Part shown: piece after piece, positions 7,770 through 18,072 of the stretch | Numbering within the stretch: the first letter of the stretch is position 1 | Layout of the letters: each line of letters opens with the position of its first letter | Source: Paraburkholderia haematera | GTDB lineage: Bacteria; Pseudomonadota; Gammaproteobacteria; Burkholderiales; Burkholderiaceae | Reading direction: 5' to 3' | Assembly (NCBI RefSeq): GCF_905220975.1 | Contig: NZ_CAJNBK010000003.1 | Coordinates: 483,499-547,498, forward strand | DNA: 64,000 nucleotides | Program-made: the position numbers and the translations under genes | The notes under the pieces: model-generated | What the model was told of the DNA's origin: nothing | The model's input: the letters and a program-made list of their open reading frames with translations, nothing else | The model's database searches: none

Positions 7770-8873
7770 TCAACCGCCGACCAGCGACATACGAACGGTG
7801 GGATAGGCTCTTCCCGATTCCGGCCTGCGCGGCGTTGAGCGAAGCTCGGAATAGCGGTCGTCGCGTTGGGCCCAGCGGCTGCGGACCACCCCGGCCAGTT
7901 GCTCGATCGCGGCGGTGTCAGTGAGCCAGGGTCTGAGGTCCGTGCCTTGTGTGGCGAAAAGGCACGAATAAAGCTGCCCGTCGGCGGATACGCGGGCGCG
8001 CGAACACGATCCGCAAAAGGGTTGCGATACGCTCGCGATGAATCCCACTTCGCCTGTGCCGTCGGCATGGCGATAGTTGACGGCGGTGCCCGTCTGCTCA
8101 CGAACAACAGCAGGCACCAGCGGGAACGCCGATTCGACGATCTCGCGCGTCTCGCGAGCCGTGATCACCTTCGTATTCGACCATCCGGCCGCGCCGCCGA
8201 CGTCCATATACTCGATGAAGCGCACGGCCACGCCGGTGCCCTTGAACAGCCGCACGAGCGGCAGAATCTGGCTGTCGTTGACGCCTCGCTCGATCACGCT
8301 ATTGACCTTGATCGGCGCGAGTCCCACCGCGCGCGCCGTCTCGATCCCGTCCAGTATCCGCGCGACGGGCATGTCGACGTCACTCATCCGGCGAAACACA
8401 GCGTCATCCACTGCATCAAGGCTAACTGTCACGCGGCCGAGACCCGCGTCGCGCAGCGAGCGTGCTTTCGCGGCAAGCAAGGAGCCGTTTGTCGTCAGCG
8501 CGAGCTCCATCGGTTTGCCGCTTTCGGTCGTCAGTTTCGCGAGCTGTTCGATCAGGGATTCGAGCCCGCGCCGCAGGAGCGGTTCGCCGCCAGTGATGCG
8601 TATCTTCTCCACCCCGAGCAGCGCGAACGCTTTCGCGAGCTTAAGGATCTGTTCGAACGACAGGCGTTCCGAAGACGGCAGGAACCGGTAGTCTGCGCCG
8701 AAGGTGTCCCGCGGCATGCAGTACGTACAGCGAAAATTGCATTGATCGATGACGGACAGACGTAAATCCCGGAGCGGACGATCGAGCTTGTCGAGCGTGG
8801 TCGCGACACCGCCGGCGGATACGTTATAGCGGAATGCCGTATCGGCGGGTATGGGCTGGTCGATGATGTTCAC
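7770..8873 (-). CDS. moaA: GTP 3',8-cyclase MoaA (radical SAM)
   Basis: A 367-residue enzyme for the first step of Moco synthesis, turning GTP into the cyclic precursor with MoaC. The radical-SAM cluster motif is CNFRCTYC (about residues 43-50), the SAM-binding motif is 'ITGGEPLLR', and the second C-terminal cluster is CGSCSR with a later Cys in 'LYSCLF'. The required C-terminal Gly-Gly is present (MSLVGG). It heads the moaA-moaE-moaD operon; moaC and moaB are not in the window. Confidence 0.96.
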   Translation of the reverse strand: MNIIDQPIPADTAFRYNVSAGGVATTLDKLDRPLRDLRLSVIDQCNFRCTYCMPRDTFGADYRFLPSSERLSFEQILKLAKAFALLGVEKIRITGGEPLLRRGLESLIEQLAKLTTESGKPMELALTTNGSLLAAKARSLRDAGLGRVTVSLDAVDDAVFRRMSDVDMPVARILDGIETARAVGLAPIKVNSVIERGVNDSQILPLVRLFKGTGVAVRFIEYMDVGGAAGWSNTKVITARETREIVESAFPLVPAVVREQTGTAVNYRHADGTGEVGFIASVSQPFCGSCSRARVSADGQLYSCLFATQGTDLRPWLTDTAAIEQLAGVVRSRWAQRDDRYSELRSTPRRPESGRAYPTVRMSLVGG

Positions 8874-9138
8874 GATCTATCCGAAGGTGGGCAGTGTGCG
8901 GCGGCGAACGGTGCAAGGGAGCAAGGGAGCAAGGGAGCAACAGCAGTCGATCTTTCTGGCCGGACAAGCCGCCCGCCATTGCATGACCTTCTGGCAGGAT
9001 AGTGCGTCGGTCCTGCTTGGGGGACGCACAGTCTGTGCTGAATGCCAGGAGTACAGTTTGCGCGCCGTATCGGGTGTCACCGCGAGGCAGACGCGCATAC
9101 CGCTGGGTAGACCGACCCGATGCGTCGAAAAACGCATC
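8874..9138. promoter_or_regulatory. Leader region upstream of moaA, with an 8-bp tandem repeat
   Basis: About 265 bases between moaA and the bestrophin gene, both on the minus strand. The unit GCAAGGGA occurs three times in a row at 8913-8936, 40-60 bases before the moaA start. A Moco riboswitch would be plausible in this place, but I cannot fold or confirm one by eye. A minus-strand frame of 86 codons spans most of the gap (8877-9137); it has no ribosome site or recognisable domain. Confidence 0.4.
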
Positions 9139-10050
9139 CTAAGTCAGTTGGTACGAGCGCACCGGTACGACCTCGTCGGGAAGTTCACGGCCACACAGTT
9201 CGAGAATCGATCGTTCAATGTTGCGGGTCATGGCGTCAAGCGCCAGCGCATTCGGCGCGAGGCTGAACGGTTCCGCGACTTCGCTGGCAATCGCTTCGAG
9301 CGCAATCAGCGTATAAGAAATGAAAACACAAAGAAGCGGCGTAAAGAATTCCGTTGAATCGACAAGACCGAACGGCAACAACACGCAATAGGCATAGACG
9401 GTGCGGTGCAGCAACACACTGTAGGCAAACGGAATGGGCGTGGATGCGATCCGCTCACATCCTCCTACAGTCCTTCCCAACTCGTTGATCTGCGCGTCGA
9501 CCATCCAGAGTTTCGTATCCGACATCAAGCCCCGAACGTGCAGATCGGCGAAGTCACGACGAACGTCATTGAGCAGCGCAGTCGGTTTGTAGCAGGTCTG
9601 CCGCAATGCCTCGGTTCGCGTACGTCCGAGAAAGCGCAGGAGATCAGGCGTCGGGTCGGTCCCGCGCAACTGGTGCTTCAGCGCGTACACGGTCGCAATC
9701 AGTGTATGGGCCATTTGAACGTTGTGATCGCCCCGCGGCACGTAACACAGCATCTGTGAGGTTAGTGCGCGCGCCGAGATCAGGATGCTGCCCCAGAGAT
9801 GGCGCGCCTCATTGAACCGCTCGTAACTCGCGTTATTGCGAAACGCAAGGAAGATCGCGAGCGCGAGGCCGAACAATGTAAACGGCGCGGTATTCAGTGG
9901 GATCTTCTCGCCGAAAATGCGCCCTTGCGTCACGACAGCAACACTGCTGACGATCGCCATGAAAACGAGCTGCGGAATAATCGACTGCAACACGGAACCG
10001 TTCCAGATAAACAGCAGCCGGAACCAGTTCTCCCCTGGTCTTACTATCAT
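9139..10050 (-). CDS. Bestrophin-like family channel protein
   Basis: A 303-residue bacterial bestrophin (UPF0187/YneE-type), normally a pentameric inner-membrane channel. It starts with the family's 'MIVRPGENWFRLLFIWNGSVL', has paired hydrophobic helices at about 25-95, the conserved 'FRNNASYERFNEARHLWG' segment, and two more helices at about 205-260. The C-terminal 'EPFSLAPNALALDAMTRNIER' block matches the family. It lies between cydB and moaA on the same strand, 37 bases after cydB, so may be read with cydAB. The ion carried in bacteria is not settled. Confidence 0.9.
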   Translation of the reverse strand: MIVRPGENWFRLLFIWNGSVLQSIIPQLVFMAIVSSVAVVTQGRIFGEKIPLNTAPFTLFGLALAIFLAFRNNASYERFNEARHLWGSILISARALTSQMLCYVPRGDHNVQMAHTLIATVYALKHQLRGTDPTPDLLRFLGRTRTEALRQTCYKPTALLNDVRRDFADLHVRGLMSDTKLWMVDAQINELGRTVGGCERIASTPIPFAYSVLLHRTVYAYCVLLPFGLVDSTEFFTPLLCVFISYTLIALEAIASEVAEPFSLAPNALALDAMTRNIERSILELCGRELPDEVVPVRSYQLT

Positions 10051-10087
10051 GATGTGCTCTTTTAGTCGTCTGATTGCGCCGTCACCC

Positions 10088-11095
10088 TCAGTGGTAGCCG
10101 GCGTCCCCTTCCCGCACTTTGCCCCGGAAAACGCGATACTGCATGGCGTTGTAGACGAGGATGACGGGCAGCACGATCACGGTGCCGACCAGCGTGAACA
10201 ACTGGCTCGAGTGGCTCGACGAAGCCTCCCAGATCGTCAGGGACGGTGGAACGATGTTCGGCCAGATGCTGATGAGCAAGCCGCTGTAGCCGAGAAAGCA
10301 CAGCGCGAGCGTGAGAAGGAACGGGATCGCTTCGTGCTTCAGCCGAAGCGAACGGAACACGCCCCATACACAGGCAACGACAAGAATCGGCACCGGCAGA
10401 AACCAGCCGAGATTGCCGCTTCCGAACCAGCGAAACGCTACCGCCGGCAAGCCGATCACGGTCCAGAGACTCACGATAACCATCACCCCGAGCAGGATGC
10501 TCACGAGCGGCCGCATCACCTCGCGTACCTTGCGCTGCAGTTCACCCTCGGTCTTCAGGATGAGCCAGCCGCAGCCGAGCGTCGCATACGTGAAAAGCAC
10601 ACCGATTCCGCAGAACAGGCTGAACGGCGAGAGCCAATCGAACGGGCCGCCGGCGAAACGGCCATCGACGATCTTGATGCCTTGCAGCAGCGAGCCCAGC
10701 ACAATGCCCTGGCAGAGCCCCGCGAGCGCGGAGCCGCCAATGAAGGCGAGGTCCCACGCGTGCTGGGTCCTGACGGCCTTGGCCCGTAATTCGAAGGCAG
10801 CCCCGCGGAAGATCAGGCCCACCACCATCAGGATCAACGGCAGATAGTTCGCCGGCAGCAGTGTGGAATAGACCACGGGGAACGCCCCGTAAAGCCCGGC
10901 ACCGCCGAGCACGAGGAAGGTTTCGTTACCGTCCCAAACCGGCGCGATGGTGTTGAGCATCACTTGCCGATCGCCTTTTTCCTCGAAGAACGGAAACAGC
11001 AGGCCGATGCCAAGATCGAATCCGTCCAGCATCACGTAGATGAACACGCCAAGTCCGATGATCGCGGCCCACACGACAGGGAGATCGATTTGCAT
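10088..11095 (-). CDS. cydB: Cytochrome bd-type quinol oxidase subunit II
   Basis: A 335-residue protein with eight or nine membrane helices. It opens with the family pattern around 'FIYVMLDGFDLGIGLLFPF' and 'PVWDGNETFLVLGGAGLYGAFP'. With CydA it forms the high-affinity oxygen reductase of the inner membrane. It begins four bases after cydA ends. The short periplasmic loop in its partner suggests the cyanide-insensitive (Cio) subtype. Confidence 0.95.
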   Translation of the reverse strand: MQIDLPVVWAAIIGLGVFIYVMLDGFDLGIGLLFPFFEEKGDRQVMLNTIAPVWDGNETFLVLGGAGLYGAFPVVYSTLLPANYLPLILMVVGLIFRGAAFELRAKAVRTQHAWDLAFIGGSALAGLCQGIVLGSLLQGIKIVDGRFAGGPFDWLSPFSLFCGIGVLFTYATLGCGWLILKTEGELQRKVREVMRPLVSILLGVMVIVSLWTVIGLPAVAFRWFGSGNLGWFLPVPILVVACVWGVFRSLRLKHEAIPFLLTLALCFLGYSGLLISIWPNIVPPSLTIWEASSSHSSQLFTLVGTVIVLPVILVYNAMQYRVFRGKVREGDAGYH

Positions 11096-11099
11096 GGCG

Positions 11100-12488
11100 T
11101 CACTCCCCTTCCAGTGCGTCGAGCGGGCGATTAGTCAGCACCGGATACCTGCGCGACTTGCCACGGTCGATATGCTCCTCGGGTCCGCGCTTCATCATTT
11201 TCATCATGTAGTAGAACCCCATGCCGAACACCAGGACATACACCAGCACAAAGATCAGCAGCGAAACGCCGACTTGCTGCGAGCTGACCGGCGAGACAGA
11301 GTCCACAGTACGGAAGACACCGTAGACCGTCCACGGTTGGCGGCCAACCTCCGTCGTTATCCACCCTGCCAATAGCGCCACAATTCCAGAAGGTCCCATG
11401 CACAGCACGAGGATCTGGTACCAGCGCGTCTCGTAGAGGCGGCCGCGCAGTCTGAGCAGTAAGCCGAGCAGCGCCGTCAAAAGCATCAACATGCCCAGAC
11501 CCGCCATGATCCGGAAGGTCCAGAATATGATCGGCGAGTACGGGCGGTCCTGCGGCGCAAACTCCTTCAGCCCGCGGATCTCTCCGTTCCAGCTATGGGT
11601 CAGGATAAGGCTGCCCAGGTGCGGTATCTGGATCGCGTAACGCGTCACTTCCGCCTCCATGTCAGGCAGGCCGACCAGATTGAGCGCCGTCCCGCCTTTT
11701 TCGGTTTCCCACAGCCCTTCGATCGCAGCGATCTTGGCCGGTTGATATTCGCGTGTGTTGAGGCCGTGCGCGTCGCCAACGACAATCTGGATCGGTGCCA
11801 GGAAAAGCAGGATCCACAGCGCCATCGAAAAACTACGCGTGACAGGTTTGTCGCGCCGCCCATGCAATAGATGCCACGCGCCGCACGCGGCGACGATGAA
11901 GCCCGCAACAATGAACGCCGCAATGGTCATATGCGCAAGGCGAAACGGGAACGACGGGTTGAAAATCACTCTCATCCAGTCGACCGGAACGATTCGGCCG
12001 TTCTCGATGGCGAATCCTTGCGGCGTCTGCATGAAGCTATTCGACGCGAGAATCCAGAACGTGGAAATGAGCGTGCCCACCGCCACCATGAGCGTGGCGA
12101 AGAAGTGCGCGCGTGGACTGACGCGTTGCCAGCCGAACAGCATGACGCCGAGAAATCCGGCCTCGAGGAAGAACGCCGTCAGCACTTCATAAGTCAGCAG
12201 CGGTCCCGTGATGTTGCCGGCAAAGCTGGAAAATCCACTCCAGTTGGTACCGAACTCATAGGCCATCACCACACCCGAGACCACCCCCATACCGAAGCCG
12301 ACCGCGAAGATTTTCGACCAGAACAGAAACATGTCCTTGTAGGCAACGTCGCCGGTCAGCAACCAGCGCCATTCGAGCACGGCGAGGAAGCTCGCCATGC
12401 CGATGCTGATCGCGGGAAAAATAATATGAAACGAAACCGTGAACGCAAACTGCAACCTGGCAAGGTGGAATGCATCGAAGATTTCCAT
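11100..12488 (-). CDS. cydA: Cytochrome bd-type quinol oxidase subunit I
   Basis: A 462-residue haem-bearing subunit. Visible marks are the haem b595 ligand His in 'FTVSFHIIFP', the b558 His in 'FRLAHMTIAAF', and the Q-loop segment 'GWITTEVGRQPW'. The Q-loop is short, as in CioA-type oxidases resistant to cyanide and sulfide. It is first gene of cydA-cydB. The 260-base upstream gap holds a palindrome ATTGATCAAT next to the start but no full FNR box. No small CydX-like gene follows cydB. Confidence 0.95.
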   Translation of the reverse strand: MEIFDAFHLARLQFAFTVSFHIIFPAISIGMASFLAVLEWRWLLTGDVAYKDMFLFWSKIFAVGFGMGVVSGVVMAYEFGTNWSGFSSFAGNITGPLLTYEVLTAFFLEAGFLGVMLFGWQRVSPRAHFFATLMVAVGTLISTFWILASNSFMQTPQGFAIENGRIVPVDWMRVIFNPSFPFRLAHMTIAAFIVAGFIVAACGAWHLLHGRRDKPVTRSFSMALWILLFLAPIQIVVGDAHGLNTREYQPAKIAAIEGLWETEKGGTALNLVGLPDMEAEVTRYAIQIPHLGSLILTHSWNGEIRGLKEFAPQDRPYSPIIFWTFRIMAGLGMLMLLTALLGLLLRLRGRLYETRWYQILVLCMGPSGIVALLAGWITTEVGRQPWTVYGVFRTVDSVSPVSSQQVGVSLLIFVLVYVLVFGMGFYYMMKMMKRGPEEHIDRGKSRRYPVLTNRPLDALEGE

Positions 12489-12750
12489 GATTGATCAATG
12501 GCTCCAGGTCATAACGGCAATGGCGTAAAAACGGGCGCCATGTGGCGACGGAACGGCTACGCGGCTCATCGAGCGCGATAACACAACGTCTACTGACAAA
12601 TCGACCGAACAGGAATCGCACGCAGGTCAGGCAATGCGGATAGGCGACTCCCGCCGGATATCCCTGCCCAACCAGCGTTCGCGCCCGGGATCCTGCAGGG
12701 CGGTCAACGGGACGCGCGCATCCGGTTGATCACCCCGTCATCGCTTGAAG

Positions 12751-15033
12751 TCAATCTTCCGCCGAGCGCACAACATGAACAGGAACCGACTTGTACGAAG
12801 GCGTGCCGCTCTCCTTGTCAATGAAGTCGAGTGGCACCAGCACGTTGGCTTCAGGATAATAGGCCGCCACCGAACCCGGCGCGATGTTGTAGGCGATTGC
12901 CGTGATCTTCTTCAGGCGAAGCTGTCTGCCCGCTGAAATGGTTTCAATGTCGACCAGATCGCCATGTTCGAGCCCACGATCGGCGAGATCGTCTTCGTTC
13001 ATAAACAGCACGTCACGCCGGCCGAACACGCCCCGGTAACGATCGTCGAGCGCGTAGATGGTGGTGTTGTACTGGTCGTGGCTGCGGATCGTGATGAGAC
13101 GCAGCACATTTTCAGCGCCTAGAACATCCGCGTCTTCCTTCACGCCGCCGTACACCGAGAACATCGCTTTGCCCGACGGGGTGGGCCACACACGTTCCGT
13201 CGGGGGAAGCGGCATACGGAATCCCCCTGGCACTCTGATTCGTTCATTGAATGCCTCGAATCCCGGCACGGTTTGCTCGATCAGGTCGCGGATCCTGTCG
13301 TAGTCAGCAACCAGGTCCGACCATGCCACCTTACTGTTCGGCAATGTTGCCGTGGCGATACCGGCGACGATCGCCGGTTCGGATAGCAGGTATTCGGACG
13401 CGGGCGTTAGCTTGCCCGACGAAGCGTGGACCATCGACATGGAATCCTCGACCGTAATGGATTGCCGGCCGGTCGCCTGGATATCCAGTTCCGTGCGGCC
13501 CACAACCGGCAGCACGTACGTTTCCTTTGCTACGAGCAGGTGCGAACGATTGAGCTTGGTACCGAGATGGACGCTCAGATCGAGCTTGCCCATCGCCGGA
13601 AAGGACTGCTCGGAATCGGGTAACGCAACCGCGAAGTTTCCGCCGAGGCAAATCAGCGCCCTGGCCGTGCCGGCGATCATTGCCTGCATCGCCTGAACGG
13701 CATCGTGCCCGTGCGCCGCCGGCGGCGTGAACCCGAACACATCTTCGATCTGCTTGAGGAAGGTCGCGGACGGTTTTTCGGTGATGCCGACCGTGCGGTT
13801 CCCCTGCACATTGGAATGCCCGCGCAAAGGACAGATGCCTGCGCCGGGCTTGCCGATGTTGCCGCGCAATAACAACAGATCGGCAATCAGACGGACGTTG
13901 GCGGTGCCTTTGTTATGCTGCGTGACGCCCATTCCGTAGGTGACGATCGTCGCATTCGATTTAGCGTAGGCAACGGCAACTTCATCGAGATCTTCACGGG
14001 TGAGTCCGCTGGCCTTTTCGATATCCTCCCATGACGTCGCTTCCAGATCGGCGGCAAACGCGTCGAAACCCTGGGTATGCGTCGCGATGAACTCATGGTC
14101 CAGGACGGTGTTGCCCTGTTCTGCATCCATCTGCAGGAGCGCCTTCATGATGCCCTTGAGCGCGGCCGCGTCTCCGCCCGCGTCGAGCTGAAAATAGGTC
14201 GACGCGATCCGGGTCGATCCGAAGGTCGCCATTTCAATGACGCTCTGCGGATCGGCAAAGCGCTCAAGCGCGCGCTCGCGCAGCGGATTGAACACGATGA
14301 TCGGAACGTTGCGCCGCGAGCACTCGTGGAGTGTCCCCATCATCCGCGGGTGATTGGTCCCCGGATTGTGGCCGATCGAGAGGATGAGTTCGGTCTTATC
14401 GAAATCATCCAGCGATACCGTGCCTTTGCCGATCCCGATCGACTGGGGCAACCCAACGCTGGTCGGCTCGTGACACATGTTCGAGCAATCAGGGAAATTG
14501 TTCGTCCCATACTCTCGTGCGAGCAATTGAAAGAGGTAGGCGGCCTCGTTCGACGCCCTGCCTGACGTATAGAACTCGGCTTCGTCGGGCGAAGACAGTC
14601 CTCGAAGCACTTCACCGATGCGGGCGAATGCGGTCTCCCACTCGACAGCCAGGAACTTGTCCGTAGCGCGGTCATAAACGAGGGGATGCGTCAACCGGCC
14701 GAGATCCTCCAGTTCGAAATCCGTGCGTTGCAGCAGCGATGACACCGTGTTGTTTGCGAAAAACTCCGGCGTCACCCGCTTGGTTGTCGCTTCCCATGTG
14801 ACCGCTTTGGCGCCGTTTTCGCAGAACTGGAAGGTCGACTTGTGCTCCTTGTCCGGCCAGGCACAACCCGGACAATCGAAGCCGTCAGGCTGATTGGTCC
14901 GCATCAACGTAATCGGCGCCTCAATGCTTTCCATCTGGGTTCGGACGGCTTGAGCTGTCGCTCGAAGCGCCCCCCACCCGCCAGCGGGTGCGTCATACGG
15001 CCGGATTCCCGGAACTTCGCGTCGCGTGCTCAT
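12751..15033 (-). CDS. YdeP/FdhF-type molybdopterin oxidoreductase
   Basis: A 760-residue molybdopterin-bis-MGD enzyme of the YdeP family. Near the N-terminus are CPGCAWP and a further Cys in 'FQFCENG', the YdeP signature that may bind an iron-sulfur cluster. A likely molybdenum ligand Cys lies in 'SNMCHEPTSVGLPQ', followed by His as in formate dehydrogenases. The C-terminal domain has 'IRSHDQYNTTIYALDDRYRG'. GGAG seven bases upstream favours this ATG over one four codons earlier. In E. coli YdeP is tied to acid resistance, but the substrate of the family is unknown. A direct-repeat box lies just upstream, and Moco genes are close by. Confidence 0.93.
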   Translation of the reverse strand: MSTRREVPGIRPYDAPAGGWGALRATAQAVRTQMESIEAPITLMRTNQPDGFDCPGCAWPDKEHKSTFQFCENGAKAVTWEATTKRVTPEFFANNTVSSLLQRTDFELEDLGRLTHPLVYDRATDKFLAVEWETAFARIGEVLRGLSSPDEAEFYTSGRASNEAAYLFQLLAREYGTNNFPDCSNMCHEPTSVGLPQSIGIGKGTVSLDDFDKTELILSIGHNPGTNHPRMMGTLHECSRRNVPIIVFNPLRERALERFADPQSVIEMATFGSTRIASTYFQLDAGGDAAALKGIMKALLQMDAEQGNTVLDHEFIATHTQGFDAFAADLEATSWEDIEKASGLTREDLDEVAVAYAKSNATIVTYGMGVTQHNKGTANVRLIADLLLLRGNIGKPGAGICPLRGHSNVQGNRTVGITEKPSATFLKQIEDVFGFTPPAAHGHDAVQAMQAMIAGTARALICLGGNFAVALPDSEQSFPAMGKLDLSVHLGTKLNRSHLLVAKETYVLPVVGRTELDIQATGRQSITVEDSMSMVHASSGKLTPASEYLLSEPAIVAGIATATLPNSKVAWSDLVADYDRIRDLIEQTVPGFEAFNERIRVPGGFRMPLPPTERVWPTPSGKAMFSVYGGVKEDADVLGAENVLRLITIRSHDQYNTTIYALDDRYRGVFGRRDVLFMNEDDLADRGLEHGDLVDIETISAGRQLRLKKITAIAYNIAPGSVAAYYPEANVLVPLDFIDKESGTPSYKSVPVHVVRSAED

Positions 15034-15052
15034 ATGAGACTCCATGAACTGC

Positions 15053-15079
15053 CTTAGGATACCTTAAGGCTATCTTATG
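15053..15079. promoter_or_regulatory. CTTAAG direct-repeat box upstream of the YdeP-type gene
   Basis: The plus strand reads CTTAGG-N4-CTTAAG-N5-CTTATG. The last two half-sites are 11 bases apart, the layout of PmrA/BasR- and QseB-type OmpR-family boxes (CTTAAG-N5-CTTAAG). The near edge is only about 20 bases from the start codon of the gene. Half-sites are seen; the regulator is inferred. Confidence 0.5.
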
Positions 15080-15276
15080 TTGGGTTACGCCGTATCACGG
15101 CACAGGCTTGGATACGGGTTCAGTCTAGTTGGGTTGATGCGTGGCAAACGGTACAGATCGACCGGTGACGGGAGAGCACAGTACAGATACGGTGACACCG
15201 CCGCCGGTCACGACCAGGCTGGGAGCCGCACACGGTCGGCGATGACGCGGCGGCGCCTCCCGGCTTGTTGCAAACA

Positions 15277-18072
15277 TCACGCCTTCGAGGCGGCACTATC
15301 AGTTGGCTCGGGGCTGCTGACCTCTTTGGGCGACTTTTTCTTCGCGCGGCCGTTAGCCCCCTTCCCGCCCGTCGCCTTAGGTGCGGGAGGAGGTGCCTCG
15401 CGCTTGCTGAACTTCACTTCGCCGCTTTCCTTGTCATAACGGACCTCGACGCTATCGCCCGACTTCAGGGCGTCGCCGAGAATCTCCTTCGCAAGCCGGG
15501 TTTCCAGTTCCTGGCGAATCTGGCGCTTCAACTCGCGTGCACCGAACTCCGGCCGATAGCCGGCCTCGGCGAGGTGATCGACAACCGACTCGTCTATCTT
15601 GAGGGTAATGTCCTGCGCGGCCGCGGTGCGCACGACCCGTTCGAGCTGGATCTGCACGATCGAGCGGATGTTGTCGCGCGAAAGCCCATGGAAGACGATG
15701 ATCTCGTCGATCCGGTTCAGGAATTCGGGGCGGAAATGCCCCTTGAGCACGCCCATCAATTCCTCGCGGATCGCTTTCTCGTTCAGGCGATCCGCCTCGG
15801 GCTTCTCGAGGTTGTCCATGATGATCGATGCGCCGAGGTTGCTCGTCGCAATGATGATCGTGTTACTGAAGTCCACGACGCGGCCCTTGCCGTCGGTCAG
15901 CCGCCCGTCGTCGAACACTTGCAGCAGCACGTTGTTCACGTCAGGGTGCGCCTTCTCGATCTCGTCAAGCAGGATCACGCTGTAAGGGCGCCGCCGGACG
16001 CGCTCGGTCAGTTGTCCGCCCTCGTCGTAACCGACGTAGCCCGGAGGCGCGCCGATCAGCCGCGCAACCGCGTGACGCTCCATGTATTCGGACATGTCGA
16101 TACGGATGACCGCCTGCTCGTCGCCGAACACTGTTTCCGCCAGCGCCTTCGCGAGTTCGGTCTTGCCGACGCCAGTGGGTCCCAGGAACAGGAACGTCGC
16201 AATAGGCCGGTTCGTCTGGCCCAGTCCCGCACGTGACAGGCGCACGGCATCGCTTACGGCCACCACCGCGTCGTCCTGGCCGATCACGCGCTCGCGCAGC
16301 TTCTTCTCCATCTCCAGAAGCTTCTGGCGCTCCTCCTGCGTGAGCTCCGTGACCGGAATGCCGGTGAGACGCGACACCACTTCGGCGATTGACTGCACGG
16401 TCACTTCGAGCGTTTCCGAGCCGGTCTTGCGCTGCCATGCCTCCATCTGCTCGTCGAGTTTCTCCTGCTTTTCGCCAATCCGTGCCTCGAACGCTTTCGC
16501 CTCATCGAAGCGCTTGCGCGAGGACGCATAATCCTGCTCGCGCTTGAGTTGGACCATCTCGGCTTCAAGCTCCTGGATGGCCGCCGGACGCGAGGTCGCG
16601 CCGATGCGCACGCGCGCCGCCGCCTGGTCGATCAGGTCGATGGCCTTGTCAGGCAAAAAGCGCGACGTAATGTAGCGATCCGACAGTTCGGCGGCGGCAA
16701 CGAACGCATCGTCGGCAAAGGTCACCTGGTGGTGCGCTTCGAGCTTGTCGCGAAGGCCACGCAGGATGACGATGGTCTGCTCGACCGTCGGTTCCGGCAC
16801 CAACACCGGCTGGAAACGCCGCTCGAGCGCGGCATCCTTTTCGATGTACTTCTGATATTCGTTGAGGGTCGTCGCGCCGATCAGACTGAGCTCGCCACGC
16901 GCAAGCGCGGGCTTGAGCACGTTCGCAATATCGAGGCCGCCTTCGCCCCCGCCTTGTCCCGCGCCCACGATCGTGTGCAGTTCGTCGATAAACAGGATCA
17001 GTTCATCCTTTTTGGCCGTGACTTCATCGATCAACTGCTTGGCACGCTCTTCGAATTCGCCGCGATACTTCGCACCGGCCACCATCGAGTTGATGTTCAC
17101 CTCGACGAGCCGCTTGCCGCGCAGCACTTCAGGCACGTCGCCGTTGATGATGCGTTGGGCCAGCCCTTCGACGATCGCGGTCTTGCCGACACCCGGCTCG
17201 CCGATCAGTACGGGATTGTTCTTCTTGCGCCGCGCGAGCACCTCGATCGTGCTCTCGATTTCCTGCGCGCGACCCAGCACCGGGTCAAGCTTGCCCTCAC
17301 GCGCCATGGCCGTGAGGTCGCGTCCGAACTTGTCAAGGTTGGGCGTGCCGGTTGGCGTGTCGACACGGCCGTCCTCCGCGCCTTTACCCACGACTTTCAC
17401 GACCTTCTGACGCAACGCTTCCGGCGTCACACCATATTTCTTCAGCAGCGTGCCCGCAATGCTGTCCGGCACCGCCGCAAGCCCGATCAGCAGATGCTCC
17501 GGGCCGACATAAGAGTGCCCCAGATCGCGCGATGCCTGAAACGCATATTGGAACGCCTTTTTCAAACGAGGCGAGACGGTCATCTTCTCGATCGGCGCGT
17601 CGGGATCGACGGTTCCCTTTTGCGCATGCTGATCGATATATCCCTTGATGTCCTGCGGCGAGAGCTTGAGTTCCTTCAGCAGCGCTGCGCACACGTCGGT
17701 GTCCGCGAGCACGTACAGCAGGTGTTCGGTGTCGAGTTCGCTGCGGCCAAGCTCATGTGCCTTCTCCGCGGCGCGCTGCAACAACTCGAGCGTCTGCTCA
17801 CTGAAAGCATCGGTCGCATCGACCGATTCACGCGGCACCTCGGCGGCGAACCCGGCATCTTCGTCCTCGGCCCCATCCTCCATGCCGCCGAAGAAGCGCG
17901 ACAGACCGCTTCCTCCTAGCAGTGAATCGAATGGGTTGAGCATGCTTTGGTGCCGCATCAATTGCCGGTAGTCGTAGTCGCAGATCGAGATGGATTTCCG
18001 CTCGCCGTTTTGCACAACGGTTACGCGGGCGACAGCGGGACGGGCGTTACAGATTTCGCAGAGGGCGGGCAT
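15277..18072 (-). CDS. clpK: ClpK/ClpG-type stand-alone AAA+ disaggregase
   Basis: A 931-residue Hsp100 protein. It has an extra N-terminal domain with Cys5, Cys8 and Cys31 (the fourth usual Cys is replaced in 'CDYDY'), a Clp-N double repeat at about 88-225, AAA-1 with Walker A 291-298 and Walker B 'LFIDEL', a short M-domain at about 495-550, AAA-2 with Walker A 631-638 and 'LLDEIEKAH', and a Lys/Pro-rich tail from about 890. There is no IGF/VGF loop for ClpP docking, so it probably refolds aggregates rather than feeding a protease. This domain set marks ClpK/ClpG proteins known for heat tolerance. It is monocistronic here, followed on the same strand by the YdeP-type gene, without the sHsp, FtsH or YfdX partners of transferable heat islands. 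Confidence 0.93.
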   Translation of the reverse strand: MPALCEICNARPAVARVTVVQNGERKSISICDYDYRQLMRHQSMLNPFDSLLGGSGLSRFFGGMEDGAEDEDAGFAAEVPRESVDATDAFSEQTLELLQRAAEKAHELGRSELDTEHLLYVLADTDVCAALLKELKLSPQDIKGYIDQHAQKGTVDPDAPIEKMTVSPRLKKAFQYAFQASRDLGHSYVGPEHLLIGLAAVPDSIAGTLLKKYGVTPEALRQKVVKVVGKGAEDGRVDTPTGTPNLDKFGRDLTAMAREGKLDPVLGRAQEIESTIEVLARRKKNNPVLIGEPGVGKTAIVEGLAQRIINGDVPEVLRGKRLVEVNINSMVAGAKYRGEFEERAKQLIDEVTAKKDELILFIDELHTIVGAGQGGGEGGLDIANVLKPALARGELSLIGATTLNEYQKYIEKDAALERRFQPVLVPEPTVEQTIVILRGLRDKLEAHHQVTFADDAFVAAAELSDRYITSRFLPDKAIDLIDQAAARVRIGATSRPAAIQELEAEMVQLKREQDYASSRKRFDEAKAFEARIGEKQEKLDEQMEAWQRKTGSETLEVTVQSIAEVVSRLTGIPVTELTQEERQKLLEMEKKLRERVIGQDDAVVAVSDAVRLSRAGLGQTNRPIATFLFLGPTGVGKTELAKALAETVFGDEQAVIRIDMSEYMERHAVARLIGAPPGYVGYDEGGQLTERVRRRPYSVILLDEIEKAHPDVNNVLLQVFDDGRLTDGKGRVVDFSNTIIIATSNLGASIIMDNLEKPEADRLNEKAIREELMGVLKGHFRPEFLNRIDEIIVFHGLSRDNIRSIVQIQLERVVRTAAAQDITLKIDESVVDHLAEAGYRPEFGARELKRQIRQELETRLAKEILGDALKSGDSVEVRYDKESGEVKFSKREAPPPAPKATGGKGANGRAKKKSPKEVSSPEPTDSAASKA

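Noticed and set aside
8877..9137. An 86-codon minus-strand frame between bestrophin and moaA genes
   Set aside because: No Shine-Dalgarno or known domain; it includes the 8-bp repeats. Kept only as part of the leader region.
12489..12498. ATTGATCAAT palindrome before cydA as an FNR/ANR site
   Set aside because: An FNR site needs TTGAT-N4-ATCAA; here the halves overlap, and the position is within the ribosome-binding region.
16549..17919. A 456-codon open frame opposite clpK
   Set aside because: Same reason; the clpK frame has complete AAA+ motifs along its length.
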